A stretch of 62,425 bases of DNA, from assembly GCA_934182605.1 (NCBI GenBank), contig CAKPRQ010000010.1:1-62425 (forward strand), given 5' to 3'. Positions 1 to 9,337 of the stretch are shown here, piece by piece. Position numbers and translations under genes: made by a program. Under the pieces are notes generated by a model. It saw only the letters and a list, made by a program, of their open reading frames with translations, searched no databases and was not told the origin of the DNA. Origin of the DNA: an uncultured Clostridia bacterium (GTDB lineage Bacteria; Bacillota; Clostridia; TANB77; CAG-508). The stretch's first letter is position 1. Each line of letters opens with the position of its first letter.

Positions 1-9
1 TAATCGATT

Positions 10-49
10 AAAGACTGAAAGCCTTTTGTATCAAAGGTTATCAGTCTTT
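10..49. terminator. Hairpin, possible terminator of a gene left of the window
   Basis: AAAGACTG at 10-17 pairs with CAGTCTTT at 42-49, with a second imperfect pairing of the inner bases (GCCTTTTG with CAAAGGT). A short T-rich stretch follows. No gene is visible between base 1 and the VanZ gene, so it probably ends something to the left. The direction is uncertain. Confidence 0.4.
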
Positions 50-133
50 TACTATTTTACAACTGTCAAATTTGAGAACTTTAATTATTATAATTTAATT
101 TACATTCAATTGTCAAGTGTTTTTGAAAAAAAA

Positions 134-163
134 AATCACTCTATATTTTTATATAAAGTGATT
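134..163 (-). terminator. Rho-independent terminator after the VanZ-like gene
   Basis: On the minus strand AATCACTT pairs with AGTGATT and is followed by about ten T residues. It lies 24 bases after the stop (187) of the frame-restored VanZ gene, which supports that longer reading. Confidence 0.7.
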
Positions 164-186
164 CTAGGAATTATAATTTATTTTTA

Positions 187-742
187 TTATAAACTATTAT
201 ATTGTTCAGCTGACAGAGGTTCTAACCATTCATTTGATGTGTTTTCTCCTGCAGGGAAATTGACAATTTCTTTTAGAAGTCCACTTATCTAGATTTTCTT
301 GGTAAAAACTTTGCCCTACTTTATATAAACCAAAAACTAAAATGATAACTAATATAATAGGAATGCTTACTATTAAAACTTTCTTTTTATTTACTCCGTT
401 TTTCTCTAATAGTAATATATTTTTTATTAAATTATTAATATCAGTTATATTTATAATCTTATACATTATAAAGACTCCAAGAGTATTTAAAATAATATCA
501 TCAATGTCACAACTACCTGTATATGTAATAAATTGCACTAATTCTATTCCTAAAGTAACACATAAGATTACAATTAAGAATTTTTTAGTATTATTTATCT
601 TTTTAAATAAAATAGGAATAAATAATGCTAACGGCATTAAACATACAATATTTCCAAATACATTTCTCTCCCACAAAGGATCAAAAAATGTTAATGTTAT
701 AAGTAATATTAAATACAAGATGAAAAATATCCATAACGCCAC
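187..742 (-). pseudogene. VanZ-like membrane protein, frameshifted near its C-terminus
   Basis: The first frame (742 to 230, GTG start, weak ribosome binding site) has four hydrophobic segments and the VanZ hallmark GIELVQ followed by CDIDDIILNTLG at about residues 81-106. VanZ-family proteins are small membrane proteins; some are linked to teicoplanin tolerance, most are uncharacterised. The last 20-odd residues (CQFPCRRKHIK) look out of frame. A one-base shift near 275-290 opens a frame reading LLKEIVNFPAGENTSNEW and ending at 187, just before a terminator. I infer a single-base indel, either a real mutation or a sequence error. The uninterrupted 230..742 frame would still make a membrane protein with an altered tail. 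Confidence 0.7.
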
Positions 743-821
743 ATTTTTGATAAAAAAATATAGATATATTCAAAAAATTATGGTATACTATTTATATATC
801 TTATAAAAAGAGGTGAAAAGC

Positions 822-959
822 ATGGCACAGTTAAACAAATTGCAAAATACAATGTCTGACCATCCAGAATTAAAAAGACTTTTAGAAAGTGTTAATTTAG
901 AAGAGTTATTTGATGAAGAAGAGGAAGAAAAAGAAGATAAAAAGAAAAATAATAAATAA
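822..959 (+). CDS. Small acidic-tailed protein of unknown function (45 aa)
   Basis: An ATG sits 8 bases after AGAGGTG. The 45-residue product begins MAQLNKLQNTMSDHPEL and ends in a run of Glu and Asp followed by Lys and Asn. There is no hydrophobic segment and I do not recognise a family. The good ribosome binding site and an N-terminus with mixed, protein-like composition suggest that it is translated. It stands alone between the VanZ gene (divergent) and the convergent dgt gene. Confidence 0.6.
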   Translation: MAQLNKLQNTMSDHPELKRLLESVNLEELFDEEEEEKEDKKKNNK

Positions 960-999
960 TATAATTGATTAACATTATAATTCAGTATAAAAGTATATA

Positions 1000-1072
1000 A
1001 AATCTTGATATATCACTATTCCACCTAAACATAATTTTAACGGCATATTCCCAAAGTGATGTTTCAAGATTT
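1000..1072. repeat. Dispersed hairpin element, copy C (diverged)
   Basis: The left arm at 1000-1020 begins AAATCTTGATATATCACT and the right arm at 1053-1072 is its imperfect reverse complement. The left arm matches those of the hairpins at 14821 and 55519 in the core TGATATAT..CTATT. It lies between convergent genes and may also act as a terminator. Confidence 0.5.
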
Positions 1073-1106
1073 ATTTATATTCTTATTTAATTTTCTCTAT
1101 TATAAT

Positions 1107-2258
1107 TTACTTATAATTTTCATACTCTTTATTAAAAAAGTTATCTGTAAATCCAGATATGTAATCAATTACTATTCTTTTTACATTTGTATTTTCTAAA
1201 TATTCTTGAGTTTTACTTACAATAAAATCATATAAAACTTTATCTGAATACGTTATATTAGAACCTTTTACCTTTTTATTTTTATAATCGCTTTTATTTA
1301 ATTTTTCTAAATATACATCAAATAATCTGTTAAACTTTCCCTCCAATAAAGCCTTATCATTTAAACTTGCTATATCGTATATATTTCTATAATTCCAATT
1401 TAACAATATTTTTAATGCAGTAAATATGTTTTCTGAAAAGCACATATAATCTTTATCAATGCTATTTTCTAGCAAATCATCTACTAAAGTCTCTACTATA
1501 CTAGAATTCTTATTTCCTAAAACATCAACTACTTCTTTTGGTATATCTTCCCTATTAATATCACCTAACATAATAGCATCTTCTATATCTCTACCTATAT
1601 ACGCTATAACATCAGATATTCTTACAACTGAAGCTTCTAATGTCATTGGAACTATTTTTTTACTATAATCTTTTTCACAATATGTTTTTTCTAAATCTAC
1701 CAAAAATTCTTCTGTAGTTTTACTATAATTAGGTTCATACTTATTCATAAGCATTTCACCGTTATGTGCTAAAATTCCATCTAATGTTTGAATGCTTATA
1801 TTTTTATTTTCCAAATCTTTCAAAATTCTTACACTTTGCGAATTATGACAAAAATATCCTATACTTTCCCTTTCGCATATCCTATTTAGCTGTCTTTCTC
1901 CTGCGTGACCAAATGGAGCATGACCAACATCGTGACCTATAGCTATCGCCTCTATTAATTCTTCGTTTAATCGTAAAGCTTTTCCTATAGTTCTTGCTAT
2001 TCTAGATACAAATTGAACATGTTGCATTCTATGAGTTATATGGTCATTTTGTGGATTTATATAAACTTGTGCTTTATCTAAATATCTTGAATAACATTGC
2101 GAATGTAATATTCTATCTATATCTCTTAAAAATATTGGTCTTATATCCTTTTCATCTTCTCTTAAATATATCCCTTTATCTGCTTTACACGCGTTTTTAG
2201 ATAAATATTTTTGATTATAATTTAAATTTTCTATAATTTGTGGATTATTACTTTGCAT
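1107..2258 (-). CDS. dgt: dGTP triphosphohydrolase-like protein (HD domain)
   Basis: The 383-residue protein has the HD-domain signature of dNTP triphosphohydrolases: HRMQHVQFVSRIAR, then AIGHDVGHAPFGHAGE, in the N-terminal third. These His and Asp residues bind the metal. The family hydrolyses dGTP or other dNTPs to the nucleoside and triphosphate and so trims cytoplasmic dNTP pools. The start at 2258 follows GAGGAG; an upstream in-frame start at 2306 has no such site. The C-terminal part carries the usual anticodon-like extension of the Dgt family. It is transcribed alone. Confidence 0.9.
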   Translation of the reverse strand: MQSNNPQIIENLNYNQKYLSKNACKADKGIYLREDEKDIRPIFLRDIDRILHSQCYSRYLDKAQVYINPQNDHITHRMQHVQFVSRIARTIGKALRLNEELIEAIAIGHDVGHAPFGHAGERQLNRICERESIGYFCHNSQSVRILKDLENKNISIQTLDGILAHNGEMLMNKYEPNYSKTTEEFLVDLEKTYCEKDYSKKIVPMTLEASVVRISDVIAYIGRDIEDAIMLGDINREDIPKEVVDVLGNKNSSIVETLVDDLLENSIDKDYMCFSENIFTALKILLNWNYRNIYDIASLNDKALLEGKFNRLFDVYLEKLNKSDYKNKKVKGSNITYSDKVLYDFIVSKTQEYLENTNVKRIVIDYISGFTDNFFNKEYENYK

Positions 2259-2386
2259 AAAATCAACTCCTCTCAGTATTATACTTAAATTTATATAATG
2301 TGTCAATCCTAACAGATTCTGCCCAAGTAATAATAAATGAAAAAATTTTTTTCATTTGCAGTATTTGCAAGAACTTTATCTTTTTT

Positions 2387-2596
2387 TTAACAGAAAATCC
2401 AGCTTTTGTCATCTACAACATCATCAACTATAGTTCCTGCTGTAACCAAGTCAACACATATCCGCAAATCTTCTCTCAGAATTTGCATTTCTACTTCGGA
2501 ATTTTCCTTATTATTCTGCTCGTTCTCAGAAGCGTAGAGAAAATTAGGAAAAACAACCATAATCGTTACAATTACCAAAGCGATAATCCGTTTCAT
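2387..2596 (-). CDS. Small secreted or membrane-anchored peptide, unknown (69 aa)
   Basis: The ATG at 2596 follows AGAGGAATCT. Residues 1-22 (MKRIIALVIVTIMVVFPNFLYA) form a typical signal peptide with a likely cut after YASE. The mature part is short and rich in Glu and Asn and ends DDVVDDKSWIFC. No family is recognised. A second frame stays open from about 2410 leftwards, so the C-terminus may be shortened by an indel, but nothing proves it. Confidence 0.55.
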   Translation of the reverse strand: MKRIIALVIVTIMVVFPNFLYASENEQNNKENSEVEMQILREDLRICVDLVTAGTIVDDVVDDKSWIFC

Positions 2597-2877
2597 AGAT
2601 TCCTCTCTTGAGTTTCGAATCAAAAGTTTGATTCAATTAATAAAATAATCGATATTCATTGTAACGTATAGTTAGTAAGTTGTCAAATATTAATAAATTC
2701 GCCTGTATTTAAGTTCATATTTTAAAATTACAAAATAATATTTTATATTAAAAATATGTCTTATACCATCTTGCTTATTTTTTTTAATTGGTATATAATT
2801 TTTCTTGTAATAGAAAGATATTATATTTGAATATTTTTCCAATTTTTAGTTTATACTAATTGAAAAAGGAGTTTCTT

Positions 2878-5487
2878 ATGAATAATAAAGAAAATGTAAA
2901 TGTAAATGAAATGTATGGTAAGTATTGTATTACTTCACCTGAAAATTATGTAAAAGAAAATAATTTAAATTTAGAAACTGGATTAACAGATATAGAAATT
3001 TCTAAAAATTATTCAACATATGGTAAAAATATTACCTCTAAATCTAAAAGTAAAAAATGGTACCACTATTTTTTTGAAAGCCTTTTTAATCCATTTAATT
3101 TAATACTTATAGTAATTTCTATAGTTTTATTTTATACAGATGTTATTCTGCCAGAAATACCTAATTATGCAAATATTATAGTTATATATATTTTGGTAGC
3201 TACAAGTACACTTTTAGATTTTATTGAAGAATTTCGTTCTAATAAAACAGCGGAGAAGTTAAAAGAATTAGTTTCTACTAATACTACAGTTATAAGAAAT
3301 GGAAAAAAGGAAAAAATTTCTATAAAAGATTTAACTATTAATGACATTGTTTTACTAAGTGCTGGTGATATGGTACCAGCAGATTTAAAAGTTATAGAAG
3401 CTACAGATTTATTTGTAAGACAATCTACTCTTACAGGTGAATCTGATGCTATTAAAAAAATAAGCAATTCTAAATTTAAAAACGCAGATGATATAGAAAC
3501 TTTAAGCGATATTGATAATATATGTTTTGCAGGCACAAATGTTATAAGTGGTTATGCTAAATGTGTTGTTATAAAAATTGCAGATGATACGTATTTTGGT
3601 AAAATTGCTCATACCTTAACATCTGGTAAGCCTGAAACCAACTTTCAAAAAGGTATTAAAAATATTAGTAAACTTTTAATTAAATTTATGATATTTATGG
3701 TACCTATAACATTCATAATAACTAGCCTTAAACATAATTTAGTAGAGTCTTTCACATTCGCAGTAGCTATTGCTATTACAATTACACCTTTACTACTTCC
3801 AGTTATTCTTTCATCTAGCCTTGCTAAAGGTGCAAGAAGAATGTCTAAAAAGAAAACAATTATAAAGAAATTAGATTCTATTCAAAACTTTGGTTCTATG
3901 AATATTTTATGTACAGATAAAACAGGAACTTTAACAGAAGATAAAATAGTTTTAGAGAAATATTTAAACTTTAATGAAGTTGAAGATAAAAATGTATTAA
4001 AACATGCTTTCTTAAATGCATATTTTCAAACAGGTATAAAATCTAATATAGATGAAGCTGTTATTGAAAGAGGTTTAAAAGAAAATGTTTTAGATAATTT
4101 AAATACTTATGAAAAATTTGATGAAATTCCATTTGATTTTATAAGAAGAAGACTTTCAGTTGCTATTAAAGTTTTAGATGATAATATTTTGATTACTAAA
4201 GGTGCTGTAGAAGAAATGATTACCATTTCTAACAAGATTTTAATTAATAATATTGAAGTACCTATTACTAATTTATATAAAGAAAATATTTTTTCTTTAG
4301 TTAAAAAATTAAATCAAGATGGATTAAGAGTAGTTGCACTTGCTACTAAAAATAATATAGATGCAAGTAAGAAACTTACTGTTAAAGATGAAAGGAATAT
4401 GACTTTAGTTGGTTTAGTTTGTTTCTTAGACCCACCTAAAGAAAGTGCAAAATTAGCTATTGAAAAGTTAAGAAAGTATAAAATTAAAACAATAGTACTT
4501 ACAGGAGATAACGTAGAAGTTACAAGAACTGTTTGTAATAAAGTAGGTATAAGTACAAAAACTATTGTTACTGGAAGCGAAATTGATAAATTATCTGATA
4601 CTTCTTTAAAAAATCTAACTAAGAAAGTTACAATTTTTGCTAAGTTGACACCTATACAAAAAGCAAGAATTGTAAGAATTTTAAAGGAATCGGGAAATGT
4701 TGTTGGATATTTAGGAGATGGTATAAACGATAGCCCTTCTCTTATACAATCAGATGTTGGTATTTCTGTAGATGGTGGTGTAGATATTGCAAAAGAAACT
4801 GCAGATATTATCTTACTTGAAAAAGATTTAGATGTGTTATCTGATGGAGTTATAGAGGGAAGAAAGACTTTTGCTAACCTTTTGAAATATATAAAATTAG
4901 CAATAAGTTTTAACTTTGGAGAAGCTATGTCTGTACTTATATCAAGCTTTTTCCTACCATTCTTTCCAATTACACCTATACAGTTATTAGTACAAAGTTT
5001 GTTATATGATTTTGGACAAATATCTATTCCTTATGACCATGTAGATAAAGAACAATTAACTCATCCTAACAAGTTAAATATGAAGAGTTTGAAAAAATTT
5101 ATGTTATTTTGGGGACCTATAAGTTCTTCTTTCGATTTGCTAATATTCGCTATACTTTGGTTCCATTTTGGAATAAGAGAAGCTGCTATTTTTCAATCTA
5201 TCTGGTTCTCTTATGGTGTAGTTTCAAATTTAATAGGTATGCATATTATACGTACAGCTAAGTTACCTTTTATAGAGAGCAGAGCATCTGTTCCAGTAGT
5301 TGTAACTACAGTTTTATTGATGTTCGTTGCAATAATTGTTCCTTTTACTCCTTTAGGAAGTATGATAGGTTTAGTTGGTTTAGAGGCTAAGTTTATTCTT
5401 ATGATTTTTGTTGTAAGTTTCTTATATTGTATTATTGCTTCTATTGCTAAGAAGATTTATCTTAAAGTTTATAAAGAGTGGATTTAG
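2878..5487 (+). CDS. mgtA: P-type ATPase, magnesium-importing (MgtA-like)
   Basis: The 869-residue protein carries the full P-type order: the A-domain motif TLTGESD, the phosphorylation site DKTGTLTED with Asp near residue 347, the nucleotide-domain motif KGAVEEM, and the hinge GDGINDSPSL. Ten or so hydrophobic segments flank these domains. The combination of DPPKESA and the C-terminal membrane block fits the type IIIB Mg2+-importing group rather than the Ca2+ pumps. The family takes up Mg2+ when external levels are low. The ATG at 2878 follows AAAAGGAG; the TTG at 2860 overlaps this site. No Mg2+ riboswitch (M-box) was seen in the 280-base upstream gap. Confidence 0.9.
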   Translation: MNNKENVNVNEMYGKYCITSPENYVKENNLNLETGLTDIEISKNYSTYGKNITSKSKSKKWYHYFFESLFNPFNLILIVISIVLFYTDVILPEIPNYANIIVIYILVATSTLLDFIEEFRSNKTAEKLKELVSTNTTVIRNGKKEKISIKDLTINDIVLLSAGDMVPADLKVIEATDLFVRQSTLTGESDAIKKISNSKFKNADDIETLSDIDNICFAGTNVISGYAKCVVIKIADDTYFGKIAHTLTSGKPETNFQKGIKNISKLLIKFMIFMVPITFIITSLKHNLVESFTFAVAIAITITPLLLPVILSSSLAKGARRMSKKKTIIKKLDSIQNFGSMNILCTDKTGTLTEDKIVLEKYLNFNEVEDKNVLKHAFLNAYFQTGIKSNIDEAVIERGLKENVLDNLNTYEKFDEIPFDFIRRRLSVAIKVLDDNILITKGAVEEMITISNKILINNIEVPITNLYKENIFSLVKKLNQDGLRVVALATKNNIDASKKLTVKDERNMTLVGLVCFLDPPKESAKLAIEKLRKYKIKTIVLTGDNVEVTRTVCNKVGISTKTIVTGSEIDKLSDTSLKNLTKKVTIFAKLTPIQKARIVRILKESGNVVGYLGDGINDSPSLIQSDVGISVDGGVDIAKETADIILLEKDLDVLSDGVIEGRKTFANLLKYIKLAISFNFGEAMSVLISSFFLPFFPITPIQLLVQSLLYDFGQISIPYDHVDKEQLTHPNKLNMKSLKKFMLFWGPISSSFDLLIFAILWFHFGIREAAIFQSIWFSYGVVSNLIGMHIIRTAKLPFIESRASVPVVVTTVLLMFVAIIVPFTPLGSMIGLVGLEAKFILMIFVVSFLYCIIASIAKKIYLKVYKEWI

Positions 5488-5500
5488 TAATCCACTCTTT
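5473..5500. terminator. Bidirectional terminator after mgtA
   Basis: A perfect 12-bp stem (AAAGAGTGGATT with AATCCACTCTTT), four-base loop, starting inside the last codons of mgtA and followed by TTTTACTT. Confidence 0.85.
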
Positions 5501-5538
5501 TACTTCCTTAAATTAATTCTCTACTATATTCCATGTCG

Positions 5539-5670
5539 TTATTTCTCCTGTTGCTCTGCTGTTTTTCCTGTTACATCATATGTTACTGTTCCTGCTGTTG
5601 TTGTTACTGTTTTTTCTAATTTTATTGTCAATAGTTTCGGAGAGAGATTTTTGCATAATTGTTTGAGAAA
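5539..5670 (-). pseudogene. Possible C-terminal remnant of a surface-type protein
   Basis: Just past the stop of the minus-strand ATPase gene an open frame reads KTVTTTAGTVTYDVTGK and stops at 5539. The Thr/Val-rich alternating pattern resembles a beta-rich repeat domain of a cell-surface protein. There is no start codon or ribosome binding site. I read it as the tail of a gene whose body has been lost, possibly when the ATPase gene arrived; it is short enough that chance cannot be excluded. Confidence 0.3.
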
Positions 5671-5678
5671 TTACTTTT

Positions 5679-7391
5679 CTATTTTTCTAACTCTATTTCT
5701 TCCAAATAATAATTTTCAAACCCGACAAAAGTTATTGCATATGCCTTTAATTTATGTTCAGCTGATAACCTCTCATCTTTTAAATATTCTTTCATTTGTT
5801 CTCTAGCTTCTTTTTGCACCCTCTTTATGTTTTCTTTTGTTCCATCTTTTTTAGGTATATATTTTAACTCTATTACTGCTTGATACAAATCTCGTGAAGC
5901 ATCTGCATTTTTTACAAACAAGTCCGAAAATCCCTGTAAACTTGGATATTCTGAATATACAAAATACGCTCTCGAAAACGCAAATAACCATTGTATAATA
6001 TGTTTTAAATTTGTTTCGTTAAAATTTTCTCTATCTCTTACACTACAATACATCAAGAATTCTTTTATATATTCTATTGTATCTACTATATCACCTTGTC
6101 TAGCAAATTTTGCAATTGCTATTTCCAACTTTGTACTGCTCATTTCATACCTTTTATCTTCTTGAACTAAGCTTAACATGTATTCAGCATATAACTTTTT
6201 GGAAATATAATTTGGTATTGTAAATGTTGTTACTGTTGATAAATCATCATACGATTTTATTGTTATATAACCATTAAAGAACAACATTGATAAAAAATCT
6301 TCTCTGCCAAATTTTTTATCTAATTCAAAACTCTGTAAAATTTTTCCTTCAATTTTCCCTTCTAACATTAATTCTTCGATAATTTCATAGTTTTGTTTTT
6401 TATTTACCATTTGAATTAAATTTCTCAATTTTTCTGCATTCGTAGCTAAATTTTTATCTATTACATCCCTTGGTTTAACACCTAATTTAATATAATTATC
6501 CAAATAATACATTACTAAGGTTGGATTAAATATGTGTTGTAAATTTTCTGGAGAAAAAATATATCCATCGTAATTTTCTTTCAACTCTTTATAAATTTCT
6601 TCCTGTTTTTCTGAGTTACTCTCTACTTGATTTACTAAGTTTCTTACCTCTGTTTCGTTTAATCCAGTCATATCAACATACTCCTGATTTAGCGTAAGCG
6701 ACGTAGTTATATTAAATCCACTTGTCATACTGTCTAAAGTAAGTGGTGCTACTCCAGTTACAAAGAATCTTTCAACTACGTTATAATCTGTATAAGCTTT
6801 TATAACTTCATAAAATGCACGCACAAAACCAGCTTTTCCTAGTATATTTAGAAACTTTTCACAGCTTCCCTCTAATAATCCGTTTGTAAAATGATCGTAT
6901 TCATCTATTATTATATAAATGTTATTTGATAAATGTAAACCTTGAAATTTGCTCAAACAATTTCTCAACATTTGAGCTGCTGAATTTGTTTTTTCCATTA
7001 CTATATCTAATTTATATCTTTCTATAAATTGCTCTAAATATGTTCTTACAAGTTCATTAAAAGAAATTTCGATATCTTGTAATTCCATACTATTATCTAC
7101 CAACATTCCAGAAAAATTAAAATTCATAATATAATAATTATTTTTATTTTTCGTTGGGTTATCGTATATATATAATCTTCTAAACAACTTTTCAAATTTA
7201 TCTTTTTTATCTATCGCATAATATGCATCTAGCATTGTTGTAAACAATGTCTTTCCGAACCTTCTTGGACGTACATACATACAGTATCTTTCTTTTTCTA
7301 TTTTTTCTATATATCTGGTCTTATCTATATATTCATATCCATCCTCACGTATTGATTCAAATCCTGATACTCCATATGGTACTTTTAACAT
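5679..7391 (-). CDS. AAA-ATPase-like protein with C-terminal PD-(D/E)XK nuclease-like domain
   Basis: The 570-residue protein starts PYGVSGFESIREDGYEYIDK and has RPRRFGKTLF near residue 45 in place of a classical P-loop, then the Walker B-like IYIIIDEYDHF near 165. The C-terminal end has the nuclease-fold motif AVIELKY about 70 residues from the end. This layout is the AAA-ATPase_like plus PDDEXK_9 family, very common and multicopy in gut anaerobes. Its substrate is unknown; defence or mobile-element roles have been proposed. A related gene runs off the right end of this window (61388). The start follows a GGGGGG run and it stands alone. Confidence 0.85.
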   Translation of the reverse strand: MLKVPYGVSGFESIREDGYEYIDKTRYIEKIEKERYCMYVRPRRFGKTLFTTMLDAYYAIDKKDKFEKLFRRLYIYDNPTKNKNNYYIMNFNFSGMLVDNSMELQDIEISFNELVRTYLEQFIERYKLDIVMEKTNSAAQMLRNCLSKFQGLHLSNNIYIIIDEYDHFTNGLLEGSCEKFLNILGKAGFVRAFYEVIKAYTDYNVVERFFVTGVAPLTLDSMTSGFNITTSLTLNQEYVDMTGLNETEVRNLVNQVESNSEKQEEIYKELKENYDGYIFSPENLQHIFNPTLVMYYLDNYIKLGVKPRDVIDKNLATNAEKLRNLIQMVNKKQNYEIIEELMLEGKIEGKILQSFELDKKFGREDFLSMLFFNGYITIKSYDDLSTVTTFTIPNYISKKLYAEYMLSLVQEDKRYEMSSTKLEIAIAKFARQGDIVDTIEYIKEFLMYCSVRDRENFNETNLKHIIQWLFAFSRAYFVYSEYPSLQGFSDLFVKNADASRDLYQAVIELKYIPKKDGTKENIKRVQKEAREQMKEYLKDERLSAEHKLKAYAITFVGFENYYLEEIELEK

Positions 7392-7477
7392 CTTTTTTCC
7401 CCCCTCTTTATATGTTTAATATATTCATTTTTTTATAATTAACTATTTACTACAATATATTTTACTATAAAAGTAAT

Positions 7478-7504
7478 AAAATAGCAAGAAATTCTTGCTA
7501 TTTT
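7478..7504. repeat. Orphan AAAATAGCAAGAA hairpin
   Basis: AAAATAGCAAGAA at 7478-7490 pairs perfectly with TTCTTGCTATTTT at 7492-7504. The same stem occurs at 9298-9327 as the thrS terminator. Here both neighbouring genes start rather than end, so it ends nothing obvious. Confidence 0.6.
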
Positions 7505-7565
7505 TCAATTTTAAAAAGGATTTTTGCTTTCCACTTTTTCTATACTTTTATCACTTGACAAATAC

Positions 7566-7634
7566 AGTTATTATATATTAATAATAAACTGTTGTCGAAC
7601 ATGCGTAAAAATAGTAAGAAAATTTTCTGTTACT
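7566..7634 (+). repeat. Direct repeat copy R1 flanking the DUF4143 ATPase gene
   Basis: Shares TTATATATTAATAATAAAC and a following ATGC..AAAATAG.AAGAAAA..TT with copy R2 at 9257-9326 in the same orientation. The copies sit on the two sides of the gene at 7873-9171. Confidence 0.5.
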
Positions 7635-7730
7635 GTTCAGTAACAGGCATACTAAATAATTTTTATCTCCAAAGAAGTTGTATAATTCCAATTATATACA
7701 TCTGAAAAAGTTGTGCTTCTTCAATTTTTC

Positions 7731-7759
7731 TTGACATATAGCAAAAAAAGTGTTAATAT
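7731..7759 (+). promoter_or_regulatory. Sigma-A-type promoter for the DUF4143 ATPase gene
   Basis: TTGACA, 17 bases, TAATAT. It predicts a leader of about 105 bases before the ATG at 7873. Confidence 0.65.
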
Positions 7760-7872
7760 ATATATATGTATTATACAAAAACATTTAATTCATAAAATAA
7801 TACTAAAAAAGTAATGTATTAAGTATGTTACGTATTCTGAAAATTTTAAAATCCTTAAAGGAGTGTTATAAA

Positions 7873-9171
7873 ATGAAACGAAAATTTACAAATAAACTAG
7901 AATATTGGAAAGAACATAATATTAAAATGCCTTTAATGGTAATTGGTGCAAGGCAAATTGGTAAAACATATATCATAGACGAGTTTTGCAGAGAAAATTT
8001 TAGGGAGTATATATATATTAATTTAGAAAAAGAAGAAAAAATACAGTCAATATTTGAAAATACTTTAGACCCAGAAGAAATAATTAAGTATATAGAAATA
8101 AATTATTCTAAGAATATAGATATAGAAAATACAATTATTTTCTTTGACGAAATTCAAGTTTCAGAAAGAGCAATAACATCTTTAAAATATTTCTGTGAGT
8201 CAGAAAGACCATATAAAATAGTATGTGCTGGAAGTTTGTTGGGTGTTAAATTAAATAGATTTAAGTCATCATTTCCCGTTGGAAAAGTTATAATAGAAAA
8301 TATGTATCCACTAGATTTTGAAGAATTTTTATTAGCCAAAGGACGCGAAAAACTTATAGAAGAGATAAAAAATTGTTTTAATAAAAAAGTAAAAATATTA
8401 GATTCAATACATGAAATTGCAATTAATGAATATAAAGAGTATTTATGTATTGGAGGTATGCCTAAAGCTGTTTTAAATTATTTAGAAAATGACTGTAAAG
8501 TTGTATCATTTGATAGGAGTATTCACGAAAATATAATAAATGCATATATAGCAGATATGAGAAAGTATGTTTATACAGCAGAAGAGAGTATAAAAATTCA
8601 GAATATATATGAAACAATGCCTATTCAATTAGGAAAAGATAATAGAAAATTTAAGTATTCAGTAATGGAGAAAGGTGCAACTAGAAAAAATTATGAATTA
8701 CCTTTAGATTGGCTTGTTGCAAGCAATATGTTAATTAAATGTACTAAAGTGAATTTTATACAAGTTCCATTAAAAGCATATCAGGATATAGAAAGTTTTA
8801 AAATGTATATTAGTGATGTTGGATTATTGAATTATTTAGCCAAAGTTAAATTTAGCGATATAATATTAGAAAGCGAATTTATGTTTAAAGGTGCAATTAC
8901 CGAAAATTATGTTGCACAAGCTTTAATAAGTAAAAAATATGACTTATATTATTGGAAAAGCAAAAGTGAAGCAGAAGTAGATTTTGTGTTAGATAAAGAG
9001 GATGGGATAATCCCTATAGAAGTTAAAGCGTCAACCACAACGAAATCTAAAAGTTTAAATGAATATATACAAAAATTTAATCCTAATTACGCAATAAGAG
9101 TTTCAGCTAAAAATTTTGGATTTTATAATAATATATTTAGTGTACCTTTATATGCAGTATTTTTAATATAA
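7873..9171 (+). CDS. AAA_14 / DUF4143 family ATPase
   Basis: The 432-residue protein has the P-loop GARQIGKTYIIDEF near residue 25, Walker B IIFFDEIQ, and the sensor-like CAGSLLGV, which together typify the AAA_14 domain. The C-terminal half matches DUF4143, with the nuclease-fold pattern EAEVDFVL then IPIEVKAS near the end, suggesting a PD-(D/E)XK-like module. The cellular role of this large family is not established. The ATG at 7873 follows AAAGGAG; an upstream ATG at 7825 lacks such a site. It is a single gene, flanked by related direct repeats, which hints at acquisition as a unit. Confidence 0.85.
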   Translation: MKRKFTNKLEYWKEHNIKMPLMVIGARQIGKTYIIDEFCRENFREYIYINLEKEEKIQSIFENTLDPEEIIKYIEINYSKNIDIENTIIFFDEIQVSERAITSLKYFCESERPYKIVCAGSLLGVKLNRFKSSFPVGKVIIENMYPLDFEEFLLAKGREKLIEEIKNCFNKKVKILDSIHEIAINEYKEYLCIGGMPKAVLNYLENDCKVVSFDRSIHENIINAYIADMRKYVYTAEESIKIQNIYETMPIQLGKDNRKFKYSVMEKGATRKNYELPLDWLVASNMLIKCTKVNFIQVPLKAYQDIESFKMYISDVGLLNYLAKVKFSDIILESEFMFKGAITENYVAQALISKKYDLYYWKSKSEAEVDFVLDKEDGIIPIEVKASTTTKSKSLNEYIQKFNPNYAIRVSAKNFGFYNNIFSVPLYAVFLI

Positions 9172-9256
9172 GTAATATGCTTATTCCATATAACTAATTT
9201 CCTTTCTCAATTTGCTAAGTAAACATATTATCTACTTAACTTTAAATTTATACTTT

Positions 9257-9326
9257 AGCTATTATATATTAATAATAAACACTTGTTAAATATGCAGAAA
9301 ATAGCAAGAAAAATTTCTTGCTATTT
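9257..9326 (+). repeat. Direct repeat copy R2
   Basis: Partner of R1 (7566-7634): TTATATATTAATAATAAAC in both, with a diverged middle and the AAAATAGCAAGAA tail. Its right half doubles as the thrS terminator. Confidence 0.5.
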
Positions 9327-9327
9327 T
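9298..9327 (-). terminator. thrS terminator
   Basis: Perfect 14-bp stem AAAATAGCAAGAAA with TTTCTTGCTATTTT, 11 bases past the thrS stop. It is symmetrical and may also stop transcription from the left. Confidence 0.8.
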
Positions 9328-9337
9328 AACATATAAT

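Larger units (their letters stand above)
7392..7872. other. Intergenic region between two divergent ATPase genes: hairpins and a promoter, no gene
   Basis: It holds a 13-bp hairpin at 7478-7504 that serves no gene, repeat copy R1 at 7566-7634 and a strong promoter at 7731-7759. No credible reading frame was seen. The hairpin and R1 resemble the block downstream of the plus-strand ATPase gene. Confidence 0.6.

Noticed and set aside
342..806. Plus-strand 154-codon frame opposite the VanZ-like gene
   Set aside because: The minus strand carries the VanZ motif with matching terminator; the plus frame has no recognisable features.
2624..2877. Mg2+ riboswitch (M-box) upstream of mgtA
   Set aside because: The stretch is AT-rich without the conserved GC-containing M-box helices; nothing recognisable was found.
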